Below are positions 28,796 to 36,249 of a DNA stretch of 36,249 nucleotides, piece by piece (the first letter of the stretch is position 1; every line of letters begins with the position of its first letter). The translations under genes were made by a program, and so were the position numbers. Origin of the DNA: Trueperaceae bacterium. Lineage in GTDB: Bacteria > Deinococcota > Deinococci > Deinococcales > Trueperaceae. The DNA lies in the NCBI GenBank assembly GCA_007695125.1, contig REEJ01000109.1, forward strand, positions 1 to 36,249, read 5' to 3'. A model generated the notes under the pieces. The model had not been told where the DNA came from and did not search any database. It saw only the letters and a list, made by a program, of their open reading frames with translations.

Positions 28796-31700
28796 TAGTG
28801 GTACCCCCGCACGGTCACGGGTGTGGGTAGCGCCGCCAGCGCCTCGGCGCGAAGCGTCAACTGGTAGCCGGTGTCCTCCACCACGGCGTCGACCACAAGG
28901 ATCGAGGCGTCGCGTACGAGGATGCGGTGACGCTCCCACAGGTCGGGCGAGATGATGACTTGGCCTCGGGTAGCGCCGTCCTCGATCACGAAGAACGCGA
29001 ACCCCTTGGCCGTCCCCGGCCGTTGGCGACTCACCACGAGGCCCGCGGTGCGGACACGCGCCTTCCGGGGGTAGCGCCGCACCTGCCATAACGTTATGGC
29101 AGCGAGCTCCCTGAGCTGATCGCGTATGAGATCGAGCGCGTGGATCTCGAGGCTGGAGAACCGTGTGGTGGCGTGGTCCCAGGTGAAGCGCGTGGCGACG
29201 TCGACGGCCGGCAGTGCGGGCGCCTGCACGGGCGGCGCGAACAACGGTTGCGTCCCAGGTGGACGCGTCGTGCTCAGCAAGCCAACGCGGTAGAGCGCGT
29301 CGCGGCGGTCGTGTAAGCCGTCGAGGGCTCCGGCGCGGATGAGCGCTTCGAGGACGTCTCGTGCCAGCGGTACGCGTGCGTAGAGGTCGTCGATGTCGCG
29401 AAACGGTCCGGCCTGGAGGCGCGCGAACAGCAACTCCCGGGCGTGTTCGGTCGACACCCCCTTGATGGCCGTGAGCGGCGGACGCACGCACTTCGTCGGC
29501 GCAGCATCGCCCGTGCGGGCGCGCTCGACGCGGTAGTGGACACCGGAGTGGTTGATGCTGATCGGGAGGAACGGGACGCCCCACGCGCGCGCTTCCTGGC
29601 GCTTGGTGGAGGGGGACCACATGCCCGGTTCCTCGGTCATGATCGCGGCCAGGAACTCGGCCGGGTAGTGGACGCGCAGCCATCCCGATGCGTACGCGTG
29701 CTGCGCGAACGCCCACGCGTGCGACTCCGCGAAGCCGTAGCCCTGATACGACTTGACGGCTTCGAAGACGGTCTCGGCCTGCTCACGTGAGGCGCCGACG
29801 TGGGCGACCGCGCCCTGGATGAAGCGCACGCGGTCGGGTTCGATGTCTGCGATGTCGCGGAAGCCGGAGACCTTCTTGCGAAAGCGGTCGGCCTCGATCC
29901 ACGACATGCCGGCGAAATGGACGGCGATGCGCAGGACGTCTTCTTGGAACAGGAGGACGCCGTAGGTCTTGGCCAGGATCGGCTCGAGGCTCGGATGCCA
30001 GTACCTGACCGCTTCGAGGCCGTTTCGCCTGCGCAGATAGGGGTGCACGGTGCCGGACTGGATCGGTCCGGGGCGTATGAGGGCGATCTGGTGTGCCAGG
30101 TCTTGCATGGTGCGTGAGCGCATGACCCTCGAGGTGTGCACTTGGCTCGGGCTCTCGATCTGGAACAACCCCATGGTTGCGCCCTCGCTGATCAAGCGCC
30201 AGACGGTAGGGTCGTCGGGGAGATCGTCGAGCGAGACCCAGTGGCCTTCGAGTCGAAGCACCTCCTCGCGTGCGCGTTCCAGTGCTGCGAGCATACGGAG
30301 CCCGAGGAGGTCGAGCTTGATCAGTCCGAGCGCCTCCGCGTCGTCCTTGTCGAGCTGGAGCAGCTTGATGCCGCCGCTGGAGCGCTCGAGGGGGGAGTAG
30401 TGCGTGAGCGCGTCACGGGCGAGGACGACCCCACCGCTGTGCGGAGCGATGTGGCGGGTGTGGGCGGGCTCGAGGCGCTGGAGGAGGTCGAGGAGCACGG
30501 TCTTGGCGGGGGCGTCGCCGAGGACCTCGTCGAAGGCGACCGCGGCCTCGGCGGCGCGGCGGGGGGTGAGGCCACGGTAGTCGCGGCCGAGCGCGCGCGA
30601 GAGCCGGTTGCGAAGGTCGGGCGGGAGGCCTAGCGCGCGCCCGAGGTCCTGGATGGCCAAGGGGAGGCGGTACGTGATCTTGTTGCACACCATCGCTTCG
30701 GTGCTGGTGCCGAAGCGCTGCTCCACCCAGGCCAGGACCTCGTCGCGTCGGGCGGAGGAGATGTCGATGTCGACGTCGGGCATCGCCGCTTTGCCGGTGT
30801 GGAGGAACCGTTCGAAGAGCAGATCGTGGCGCACGGGGTCGATGCGTGTGATGCCGAGCAGGTAACAGCAGATCGATGCAGCGGCCGAGCCGCGGCCTGC
30901 GGCGAGGATGCCGTGCGAGCGGCAGTAGTCGGTGACCTCGGCCGCGACCAGGAAGAAGTCGGCGAGACCGAGCGCCTTGACGGTGGCGAGCTCGGCTTCG
31001 AGCGTGCGACGCGCAGGCCCGAGCTGGTCGCCCTGGTAACGCGTGAGCAACGATTCGTAGCAGCGGCGCTCGAGGTGCTGATCGGCGCTGAGGCCGTCCG
31101 GGACGCGGGCGCGGGGCGGCACCAGGCGGTCCGGGAGGAGATCGAAGGCGGCGCGGCCGGCCAGGCGCTCGGCGTTGGCGAGCGCATCGGGGTAGGGGAG
31201 ACGCTCCGTGGCCTCGGTAGGGGAGAGGAGGGACTGAGCGGCGTTCTGTGGGCGGGAGGGGTGCGGATCCTGCACCGATCGTCCCAACCGTGCGCACACG
31301 AGCGCGTCGTAGAGGCGGTAGTCCTCCGGGTCGGCGTAGCGGATCTCGGGCGCGACGACCGTCGGCAGCGACAGGTGCCGCGCGAGGCTGCGCAAGACGC
31401 GCGCGCGGCGAGCGTCCCACGGGAGACGGTCGTGGAAGAGTTGGATGAAGAGCCGCTCTGGGAAGGCGCCGTGCAGCGTACGCATCAACTCTTCGAGACG
31501 CTGGATCTGGCGCCGGGCCAGGAGGCGGCTCGGGAGGCCCTGGCGTGGGCCGGTGAGGATCGCGAGGTCGTCGGTGTGCGAGAGCAGGACGGGCCATGGG
31601 AGGTCGCGCTCGGCGCGCGCGTGGGCGTGGGTGATGAGCTCGTTCAGCGACCGGTAGCCCCGTCGGGAGAGCGCCAACGCCACGAACGGGTAGACCTCGT

Positions 31701-31935
31701 CCTCGATCCGCACGGGGAGGGTGGCGCCGATCAGGGCCTGGATGCCGACCTCTCGGGCCACCTGGAACAGCTCAACGCCACCACTCACGTTCAGCGTGTC
31801 GGTCAGCGCGATGGCCTGGTAGCCGAGGTCGGCCGCGCGCCGCACCAGCGTGCCTGGGGTGGCGGTGCCGGCGCCGAAGCTGAACGTGGAGTGCGTGCAG
31901 AGGAGGACCGTCAGTCGCTCGTTCGCGACAGGCAC
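28789..31935 (-). CDS. dnaE2: Error-prone DNA polymerase III alpha-type subunit (ImuC)
   Basis: A 1048-aa C-family polymerase, the length of DnaE2/ImuC rather than replicative DnaE. The catalytic Asp387 and Asp389 lie in PDVDIDIS (386-393), the third Asp542 in KLDLLGL, and GRGSAAAS (347-354) is intact. The N-terminal PHP domain is degenerate (THSTFSFGAG; ALTDTLNVSG lacks the usual His), so proofreading is unlikely. A helix-hairpin-helix and an OB domain (VRTAGLVVSRQRPG onwards) close the protein. The GTG start has GAGG 5 nt upstream and overlaps the preceding small gene by 25 nt. In the mutasome it performs translesion synthesis with ImuB. Confidence 0.93.
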   Translation of the reverse strand: MPVANERLTVLLCTHSTFSFGAGTATPGTLVRRAADLGYQAIALTDTLNVSGGVELFQVAREVGIQALIGATLPVRIEDEVYPFVALALSRRGYRSLNELITHAHARAERDLPWPVLLSHTDDLAILTGPRQGLPSRLLARRQIQRLEELMRTLHGAFPERLFIQLFHDRLPWDARRARVLRSLARHLSLPTVVAPEIRYADPEDYRLYDALVCARLGRSVQDPHPSRPQNAAQSLLSPTEATERLPYPDALANAERLAGRAAFDLLPDRLVPPRARVPDGLSADQHLERRCYESLLTRYQGDQLGPARRTLEAELATVKALGLADFFLVAAEVTDYCRSHGILAAGRGSAAASICCYLLGITRIDPVRHDLLFERFLHTGKAAMPDVDIDISSARRDEVLAWVEQRFGTSTEAMVCNKITYRLPLAIQDLGRALGLPPDLRNRLSRALGRDYRGLTPRRAAEAAVAFDEVLGDAPAKTVLLDLLQRLEPAHTRHIAPHSGGVVLARDALTHYSPLERSSGGIKLLQLDKDDAEALGLIKLDLLGLRMLAALERAREEVLRLEGHWVSLDDLPDDPTVWRLISEGATMGLFQIESPSQVHTSRVMRSRTMQDLAHQIALIRPGPIQSGTVHPYLRRRNGLEAVRYWHPSLEPILAKTYGVLLFQEDVLRIAVHFAGMSWIEADRFRKKVSGFRDIADIEPDRVRFIQGAVAHVGASREQAETVFEAVKSYQGYGFAESHAWAFAQHAYASGWLRVHYPAEFLAAIMTEEPGMWSPSTKRQEARAWGVPFLPISINHSGVHYRVERARTGDAAPTKCVRPPLTAIKGVSTEHARELLFARLQAGPFRDIDDLYARVPLARDVLEALIRAGALDGLHDRRDALYRVGLLSTTRPPGTQPLFAPPVQAPALPAVDVATRFTWDHATTRFSSLEIHALDLIRDQLRELAAITLWQVRRYPRKARVRTAGLVVSRQRPGTAKGFAFFVIEDGATRGQVIISPDLWERHRILVRDASILVVDAVVEDTGYQLTLRAEALAALPTPVTVRGYHYG
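29083..29102. repeat. parS-like palindrome 3, inside dnaE2
   Basis: CTGCCATAACGTTATGGCAG, identical to the copy at 28764, lies within the dnaE2 frame and encodes part of AAITLWQ near the C-terminal OB domain. It is 319 bp from copy 2 and about 3 kb from copy 1. Confidence 0.68.
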
Positions 31936-32177
31936 CAGGCCTCACCCTCCCGGAACAGCTCCAAGGTGACGCCGCGTTCGGTCTCGACGAGCAAGTACGA
32001 GCGACGGTGCTCGCGCTCCCACCAACGACCCGCGTACTCCCAGGTGTCGAGCACCTGCGTGATCCGCTCCACGCGTGCTCGCGCGGTGGACCGTGCGGGG
32101 GCGTCGTCGTCCCAGCGCACGGTGTGGGGCCGGCCGTCGCGCCATGCCACGTCGGCGGGCAGCATGCGGTTGCGCAT
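31911..32177 (-). CDS. Small DUF6504-like protein in the mutasome cassette
   Basis: An 88-aa protein between imuB and dnaE2, 11 nt after imuB and overlapping dnaE2 by 25 nt. The segment ITQVLDTWEYAGRWWERE followed by an RSYLLVETERGVTLELFRE-like part is the pattern I recall for DUF6504, small proteins found beside imuB/dnaE2-type genes. That assignment is from memory. It occupies the place where imuA is absent, so it may be an accessory factor of the mutasome. No signal peptide or membrane segment is visible. Confidence 0.7.
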   Translation of the reverse strand: MRNRMLPADVAWRDGRPHTVRWDDDAPARSTARARVERITQVLDTWEYAGRWWEREHRRSYLLVETERGVTLELFREGEAWCLSRTSD

Positions 32178-32188
32178 GGCGCGTCGCC

Positions 32189-33679
32189 TCAGGCCGCGTC
32201 GGCGATGGGGACGGACCAGTCGCGCGGGCGTGACGACGACCGGTTCGGCAGCACCACCACGCGCTCGGCGGCGTGCACCGGCAGGGACCGCAGCGCGTTC
32301 GCGCCGTCGGCGAGCCCGAGCGGTACGGCCCCGTGCGGCCCGTCGGCCAGCGCAGGGGACGCGCCGCCGGCCGCGGCGTCCGCCGGGCGCCAGCCCCAGG
32401 CCTGGTCGCTGGCCGGGGCGTGCGGGTCGCCCCAGGCGATCCGCACGAGCGCATCGGGGAAGCGCTCGCCGATGCTCTCCAGTGCTCGTCTACGCTGCGC
32501 GCGCGTTGCCCAGAGCCCCTCTTGTGCGGCATGGCGGCGCGGCTCGTCCAGCGTCAGCGCCAGCGCCTCGACGCCGCCGTGGCCTACGGCGTCGGCCACG
32601 ATGCCGCTGTCGCGCAGGGCCGCGTGGGCGTGCCTGGCGATCACGGCCGCGCGCGCCAGGGGGCGCTTGGCGATCCGGGTGACGCGGCGCGCGACCCCCT
32701 CGACCTCCAGTTCCACGGTCAAGCGAACCCCGCCGCGCCCTTCCAGCGCCTCCTCGAGCGCCATGGCCAGACGCTCGATGGCCGGATCGAGCTGCCACGG
32801 CTCGCGCTGCGGTTCGTCGAAACGCAGATCGCGCCGTAGCTGCGCGGGCGCCGTCCAGATCGGCACGCAGGCGTCTCGGGGGCCGTGCAGGTAGGGGAGG
32901 AGCGCCCCGGCGGCGGCGCCGAGGTAGCCGCGCAGCTGCGGCTCGCTCCAGCGCGCCAGATCGCCGACGCTCTGCAGCCCCAGCCAGTGCAGGCGGGTGA
33001 GGTCGCCCTCGCCGAGGCCGAGCGCCCGCAGGAAGCGCAGCGGCAGGCGTGCCAGGAACGCCGACTCGTCACCGGTGGCCACGCTGCGGACCTGGCCGGC
33101 GACGGCGCTGGCCGAGGCCAGTTCGGCGGTGTGGCGATCGCTCGCCACACCCACCCGACCGCGGAACGCCTTCGCCAACGGCTCGGCCTCGCCGGGGTGG
33201 AGGCGCAGGAGCGCCAGGCCGCGCCGCAGCCCCGCCACCCAGGGCGTCCAATCGGCGAGCTCGTGCAGCACCTCACGCCAGGCGTGGGCCAGATCGGGCT
33301 CGCGCGTGGCGACGACGTGGAGGTGCGGCGCGCGCAGCAGGGCGCCGTCCAGGCGCATGCCGCGCGTGATGCCGTGACGCCGTGCGGGCGGGTTCGCATG
33401 CAACACCCGCCCCTCGTCGGCGGCCACCATCGGCGCGCGCGCCAGGCTGGGGTCGCCCCGCTCGGCGAGCCACAACGGCAGTGGTTCGAGGCGCAGCGCG
33501 GCCACGGCGGGGGTGGCGTGGCCCGGGCCGGGCGCCGTCCGCGTACCGGTATCCGGGCGGGTGATGGTGCGGGGCGAGGGCCGGCGCGAGGGAGATGGCG
33601 CGCGGCGGCGTGGCCGGAGCGGTGACGCGGGCGCGGGCGCGTCGCGGTCGGAGTGAACGCGGTCGAAGAGCGTGTCCAT
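32189..33679 (-). CDS. imuB: ImuB-like inactive Y-family polymerase homologue
   Basis: A 496-aa protein from the ATG at 33679, which has AAGGGA about 8 nt upstream. A low-complexity Arg/Pro/Ser N-terminal segment (about 10-60) precedes a Y-family fold: HANPPARRHGITRGMRL (palm), LHWLGLQSVGDLARW and GALLPYLHGP (thumb), then a little-finger-like region near 320-400. The acidic residues expected at the Y-polymerase active site (DxDxFF and DE motifs) are not seen, as in ImuB, which acts as a scaffold for ImuC/DnaE2 and the sliding clamp. It is the first gene of imuB-DUF-dnaE2, downstream of lexA. Confidence 0.85.
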   Translation of the reverse strand: MDTLFDRVHSDRDAPAPASPLRPRRRAPSPSRRPSPRTITRPDTGTRTAPGPGHATPAVAALRLEPLPLWLAERGDPSLARAPMVAADEGRVLHANPPARRHGITRGMRLDGALLRAPHLHVVATREPDLAHAWREVLHELADWTPWVAGLRRGLALLRLHPGEAEPLAKAFRGRVGVASDRHTAELASASAVAGQVRSVATGDESAFLARLPLRFLRALGLGEGDLTRLHWLGLQSVGDLARWSEPQLRGYLGAAAGALLPYLHGPRDACVPIWTAPAQLRRDLRFDEPQREPWQLDPAIERLAMALEEALEGRGGVRLTVELEVEGVARRVTRIAKRPLARAAVIARHAHAALRDSGIVADAVGHGGVEALALTLDEPRRHAAQEGLWATRAQRRRALESIGERFPDALVRIAWGDPHAPASDQAWGWRPADAAAGGASPALADGPHGAVPLGLADGANALRSLPVHAAERVVVLPNRSSSRPRDWSVPIADAA

Positions 33680-33695
33680 CGACGTTCCCTTCTGG

Positions 33696-33716
33696 GTGCT
33701 ACGATGCACGCAGCAC
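33696..33716. promoter_or_regulatory. Imperfect inverted repeat just upstream of imuB
   Basis: On the minus strand GTGCTNCG-N5-CGNAGCAC is symmetric over 14 of 21 positions, 17 bp before the imuB start. It could be a repressor site but does not resemble the inverted repeat at lexA. Confidence 0.3.
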
Positions 33717-33756
33717 TGGTGAGGGCCGCGGTGCGGCGCTCCTGGGGCGGGACGAG

Positions 33757-33794
33757 GGCACATCCCCCTGCTTGGCGGCGGTCGTGGATGTGCC
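33757..33794. terminator. Inverted repeat between lexA and imuB
   Basis: GGCACATCC and GGATGTGCC are separated by 20 nt, 32 bp after the lexA stop. This may be a weak lexA terminator; no T tract follows, so an operator is equally possible. Confidence 0.35.
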
Positions 33795-33825
33795 TTCGTG
33801 CGTGTCGGGTGTCAGCGTCCGATCG

Positions 33826-34461
33826 TCAGGCGCGCCCCTCCGGTTCGGCGAGCAGGAGGTCCTGCACCACGTCGCCGCGCAGCAGGCCATGGAACACGCC
33901 ATCGACGTGCACCTCCCGGGCGCTCAGGGTCAGCGTGGGGTAGGCCGGGTTGTGTGGCCGGAGGCGGTAGCGCTCGGGGGCGCGGCCGCGCCACTCGAGG
34001 TACTTCAGCGTCGCCTCGTCGTCGCCGACGCGCACCGCGCAGACCTCGCCGGAGCGCTGTGGCGGGCGACGCAGGAGCAGCACCACGTCGCCGTCTTCGA
34101 TGCGGTCGGCCATGGAGTCGCCCCGCACGCGCAGGGCGAAGCCGTCGCTGCGCCCGCGCAGCCCGAGGTACCCCTCGGGCTCGGGATAACTGCCCACCGG
34201 CAGGCCGGCGGCGATCTCGCCGTACATCGGCACGCCCCCCGACCGTCCGAGCAGGGTGAGCTCGGGACTGCGGCCGGGCCCGCGAGACGTGATCTGCAGA
34301 TGCCCTTTGGCCTCGAGCGCGGTGAGGTGCTCGCGCAGCGTGGGATAGCTGATGTCGAAGCGGCGCGCCAGGGCGGCCAGCTCGGGCAGCCGGCCGGAAT
34401 GGTCCTGCGCGCTGTGCAGCGCCTCCAGGATCCGCATCTGCTTGACCGCGCGTGGTGGCAT
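33826..34461 (-). CDS. lexA: LexA-type SOS repressor
   Basis: A 211-aa repressor from ATG 34461, with AAGGGGG about 6 nt upstream. An N-terminal winged helix (LPELAALARRFDISYPTLREHLTALEAKGHL, about 25-55) binds DNA. The S24 autoprotease domain has an Ala85-Gly86 cleavage bond (EIAAGLP), Ser116 (RGDSMAD) and Lys153 (ATLKYLE). RecA-stimulated self-cleavage should derepress imuB, the DUF6504-like gene and dnaE2 downstream on the same strand. A TCACCCTG/CAGGGTGA inverted repeat overlaps its leader, consistent with autoregulation. Earlier in-frame starts at 34476 and 34479 are less well placed. Confidence 0.92.
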   Translation of the reverse strand: MPPRAVKQMRILEALHSAQDHSGRLPELAALARRFDISYPTLREHLTALEAKGHLQITSRGPGRSPELTLLGRSGGVPMYGEIAAGLPVGSYPEPEGYLGLRGRSDGFALRVRGDSMADRIEDGDVVLLLRRPPQRSGEVCAVRVGDDEATLKYLEWRGRAPERYRLRPHNPAYPTLTLSAREVHVDGVFHGLLRGDVVQDLLLAEPEGRA

Positions 34462-34475
34462 GGCACCCCCTTTCA

Positions 34476-34498
34476 TCACCCTGAGAAATGCAGGGTGA
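34476..34498. promoter_or_regulatory. Candidate LexA operator
   Basis: TCACCCTG-N7-CAGGGTGA, a perfect 8-bp-arm inverted repeat with an AT-rich spacer (AGAAATG), lies 15 bp upstream of the lexA start. It is different from the Escherichia (CTGT-N8-ACAG) and Bacillus (GAAC-N4-GTTC) SOS boxes; lexA lineages often have their own motif. Confidence 0.55.
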
Positions 34499-34581
34499 CG
34501 TCAGGATAGGCGACCGTCGCCGAGGGTGTCAAGGCGTGCCGTGCGGTGGGGGAGAGGACGTCGACCCCACCCGGCCGTGGC

Positions 34582-34947
34582 TCAGCCGCTCGTCAGGTGC
34601 GCCGCCAGGACGGCCAGCGCGGTCCCGGCGAGCAGGGTCAGGCAGGCCTCGAGCAGCGCCCACGCGCGCGCGCCGGCGCGCCAGCGTTCTGCCACCTCCA
34701 CCATCCAGGTCGAGAACGTCGTGAACGCGCCCAGGAAGCCCATGCCGACGATCGCCAGCAGGGCGCCGTCGACGCGGACGCCGGCGCCGAACAAGGCGCC
34801 GAGCGCCGTCGCGCCCAGCAGGTTCACCACCAGCGTGCCCGCGCCGCTCCGGGGCCAGCGGGCCTGCACCGCGCGGCTCACGGCCGCGCGCGCCCGCGCC
34901 CCCAGCGCCCCCGCGCCGACGATCGCCAGGAACGTACCGACTGTCAC
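34582..34947 (-). CDS. crcB: Fluoride channel CrcB/Fluc, second subunit of a tandem pair
   Basis: A 121-aa four-helix protein. VVNLLGATALGALFGAG and MGFLGAFTTFSTW carry the conserved Asn and the FTTFST motif of Fluc channels, which export fluoride as dual-topology dimers. The GTG start overlaps the upstream crcB stop as GTGA. Tandem pairs of this kind usually form heterodimers with opposite topology. Confidence 0.9.
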   Translation of the reverse strand: MTVGTFLAIVGAGALGARARAAVSRAVQARWPRSGAGTLVVNLLGATALGALFGAGVRVDGALLAIVGMGFLGAFTTFSTWMVEVAERWRAGARAWALLEACLTLLAGTALAVLAAHLTSG

Positions 34948-35351
34948 CCGTCGCCCCAGCGCCCTAGCCACCAGCCGGTGGCCGCCGCCGCCAGCCCGAG
35001 CGCAAGGCTGGCGGCGGCGTACGCGATCGCCAGCGTCGGGGCGGCCGAGCTCAGCCCCCCGACGTCCCAGGCGAGGTTCGAGAAGGTGGTGAACGACCCC
35101 AGCGCGCCGGTCGAGAAGAAGGGCGAGCGCAGCCACGAGGGGGCCCGTCCTCGGGCCAAGCGACCCAGCAGCAGGCCCAGTAGGAAGGCGCCCAGCACGT
35201 TCTCGAGGAATATCGTGGTGGGCCAGGCGCCGGGCGTGGTGGGGGCCCACCACAGCCACGCCACCCGCATCGCCGTCCCGACCGCTCCCCCGGCGGCTAC
35301 GGCCAGCCACCACCTGGGGTGCCGCTCGTCCAGGCCGGTGCGGGCAACCAT
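34944..35351 (-). CDS. crcB: Fluoride channel CrcB/Fluc, first subunit of a tandem pair
   Basis: A 135-aa Fluc protein from ATG 35351. ENVLGAFLLGLLLG and GALGSFTTFSNLAW carry the conserved Asn and FTTFS motif. The charge pattern differs from its partner, with an arginine-rich loop (GRLARGRAPSW), as expected for opposite topology. I looked for a fluoride riboswitch in the 77-bp gap to the divergent uppP-like gene and did not see one. Confidence 0.88.
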   Translation of the reverse strand: MVARTGLDERHPRWWLAVAAGGAVGTAMRVAWLWWAPTTPGAWPTTIFLENVLGAFLLGLLLGRLARGRAPSWLRSPFFSTGALGSFTTFSNLAWDVGGLSSAAPTLAIAYAAASLALGLAAAATGWWLGRWGDG

Positions 35352-35428
35352 GCGCACGAGCCTACCGCGACGACGTTGGTACCCTGGCGCGGTCGGTCCG
35401 GCCGCGGGCCGCCCCTGCGGAGGTATGC

Positions 35429-36249
35429 GTGACAGCACTCGAGGCGTTGCTGCTCGGGACGATCCAGGGCGTGTTCATGTTCGTCCCGGTGAGTTCGACG
35501 AGCCATCTCGTGCTCGTGCAGCACGCGCTCATCGGCATGGGCTCCGCGCTGCCACCACCCGAATCGCCCAGCATGGTGCTCTTCGACCTGGTGGTGCACG
35601 TCGGTACGCTCGTGTCGATCGCCGTCGTCTTCCACGCGGGCCTGCGCCGGCTCGTATGTGGCGCCTGGGCCGACCTGCGTCGCCGCGGCCGGAGCGACCG
35701 TCTGCATCTCCGGTTGGTCCTCATGGGGGTGGCCAGCGTCGCCGCGACCGGCGTGATCGGCCTGCCGCTCAAACGCCTGTTCGAGCAGGCGTTCGCGGCG
35801 CCACCGGTGATCGCCCTCATGCTCACGGCGACGGGTGTGCTGCTCCTGGTGAGCGATCGCCTCGGCCCACGGACGCGCGGCCTGCGCGACATCACGCTGG
35901 TCGTCGCGCTCGCGATCGGGTTCGCGCAGGCACTGGCGCTCCTGCCGGGGCTCTCGCGCAGCGGGCTCACGATCGTGGCGGCGCTCTTCCTCGGCGTGCG
36001 CCGGCGCTGGGCAGGGGAGTACAGCTTCTTCCTGGCGATCCCCACCATCCTCGGCGCGTCGCTGCTGCAAGCGCTCGAGTTGTGGCGCTCAGCCGAGCCG
36101 CTGACGATCGGCCTGACGCCACTCGCGATCGGCTTCGCCGTCGCTGCCGTGGTCGGCGTCGGGTCGTTGTGGTTGGTCGTCGCGACCCTGCGCCGGGCCC
36201 GCTTCAGGGTGTTCGCGTACTACGTGTGGGCGCTGGCGCTCGTGGTGCT
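35429..36249 (+). CDS. uppP: Undecaprenyl-diphosphatase-like (UppP/BacA family), truncated by the window
   Basis: The GTG at 35429 follows GGAGG by 5 nt and opens a frame with no stop before the window ends, 273 codons, near full length for the family (about 265-290 aa). Membrane segments and the signatures PVSSTSHLVL and LLPGLSRSGLTI are clear; the latter includes the catalytic arginine. UppP dephosphorylates undecaprenyl diphosphate for reuse in cell-wall synthesis. Oddly, the EGxTEFLP region reads QGVFMFVP, so both glutamates, including the catalytic one, are replaced by Gln and Met. Activity is therefore doubtful or altered. Confidence 0.85.
   Translation, partial: MTALEALLLGTIQGVFMFVPVSSTSHLVLVQHALIGMGSALPPPESPSMVLFDLVVHVGTLVSIAVVFHAGLRRLVCGAWADLRRRGRSDRLHLRLVLMGVASVAATGVIGLPLKRLFEQAFAAPPVIALMLTATGVLLLVSDRLGPRTRGLRDITLVVALAIGFAQALALLPGLSRSGLTIVAALFLGVRRRWAGEYSFFLAIPTILGASLLQALELWRSAEPLTIGLTPLAIGFAVAAVVGVGSLWLVVATLRRARFRVFAYYVWALALVV

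Noticed and set aside
35352-35428. Fluoride riboswitch upstream of the crcB pair
   Set aside because: The 77-bp gap shows none of the conserved fluoride-aptamer elements I could recognise.

Overview
This is a high-GC bacterial window of about 36 kb. It most resembles the Deinococcota (Thermus, Deinococcus, Truepera), judging from the plasmid-type RepA with iterons, the tdh-kbl pair, PolX with a PHP domain, and a lexA-imuB-dnaE2 mutasome. A complete seven-gene Mrp antiporter and an O-acetylation cluster would suit an alkaliphilic or halotolerant member such as a Trueperaceae bacterium. That placement is inference and was not tested by a search. Coding is dense, and many neighbours overlap by 4 bp (ATGA or GTGA), which marks tight operons.

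Left part (1-15371, all minus strand): threonine degradation (kbl-tdh), a GAF-GAF-GGDEF-EAL signalling protein, the mrpABCDEFG Na+/H+ antiporter operon, a small secreted protein, and a repair operon ligA-polX. Next (15457-21209, plus strand) comes one five-gene unit: algF-algI-algJ-like polysaccharide O-acetylation genes followed by two paralogous secreted alpha/beta hydrolases, closed by a perfect hairpin. A small membrane protein and an ArsB/SLC13-type permease then diverge from a 12-bp-arm inverted repeat.

Centre (22991-28040): a replication and partition module. A RepA initiator, followed by an SRAP (YedK/HMCES) gene, faces away from ParA-ParB. The roughly 1.1 kb between them is non-coding and reads as an iteron-type origin: a phased array of 17-bp iterons at 21-22 bp spacing, four further iteron copies, an AT-rich patch, several inverted repeats, and an 18-bp palindrome bracketed by a 25-bp direct repeat. 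The 16-bp core GCCATAACGTTATGGC occurs three times within 3 kb: in the origin, inside a 44-bp palindrome between bcp and dnaE2, and inside the dnaE2 coding sequence. I read these as parS centromere sites of the ParB encoded here.

Right part (28235-36249): bcp peroxiredoxin, then on the minus strand an SOS mutagenesis cassette (lexA, imuB, a small DUF6504-like gene, dnaE2) and a tandem crcB fluoride-channel pair, and finally a truncated uppP/bacA-like gene running off the window. The most interesting feature is the joining of a plasmid-type origin and centromere to a LexA-controlled translesion polymerase cassette, among genes (ligA, mrp, kbl) that are normally chromosomal. The replicon is therefore either a chromid or a chromosome carrying a plasmid-type origin.
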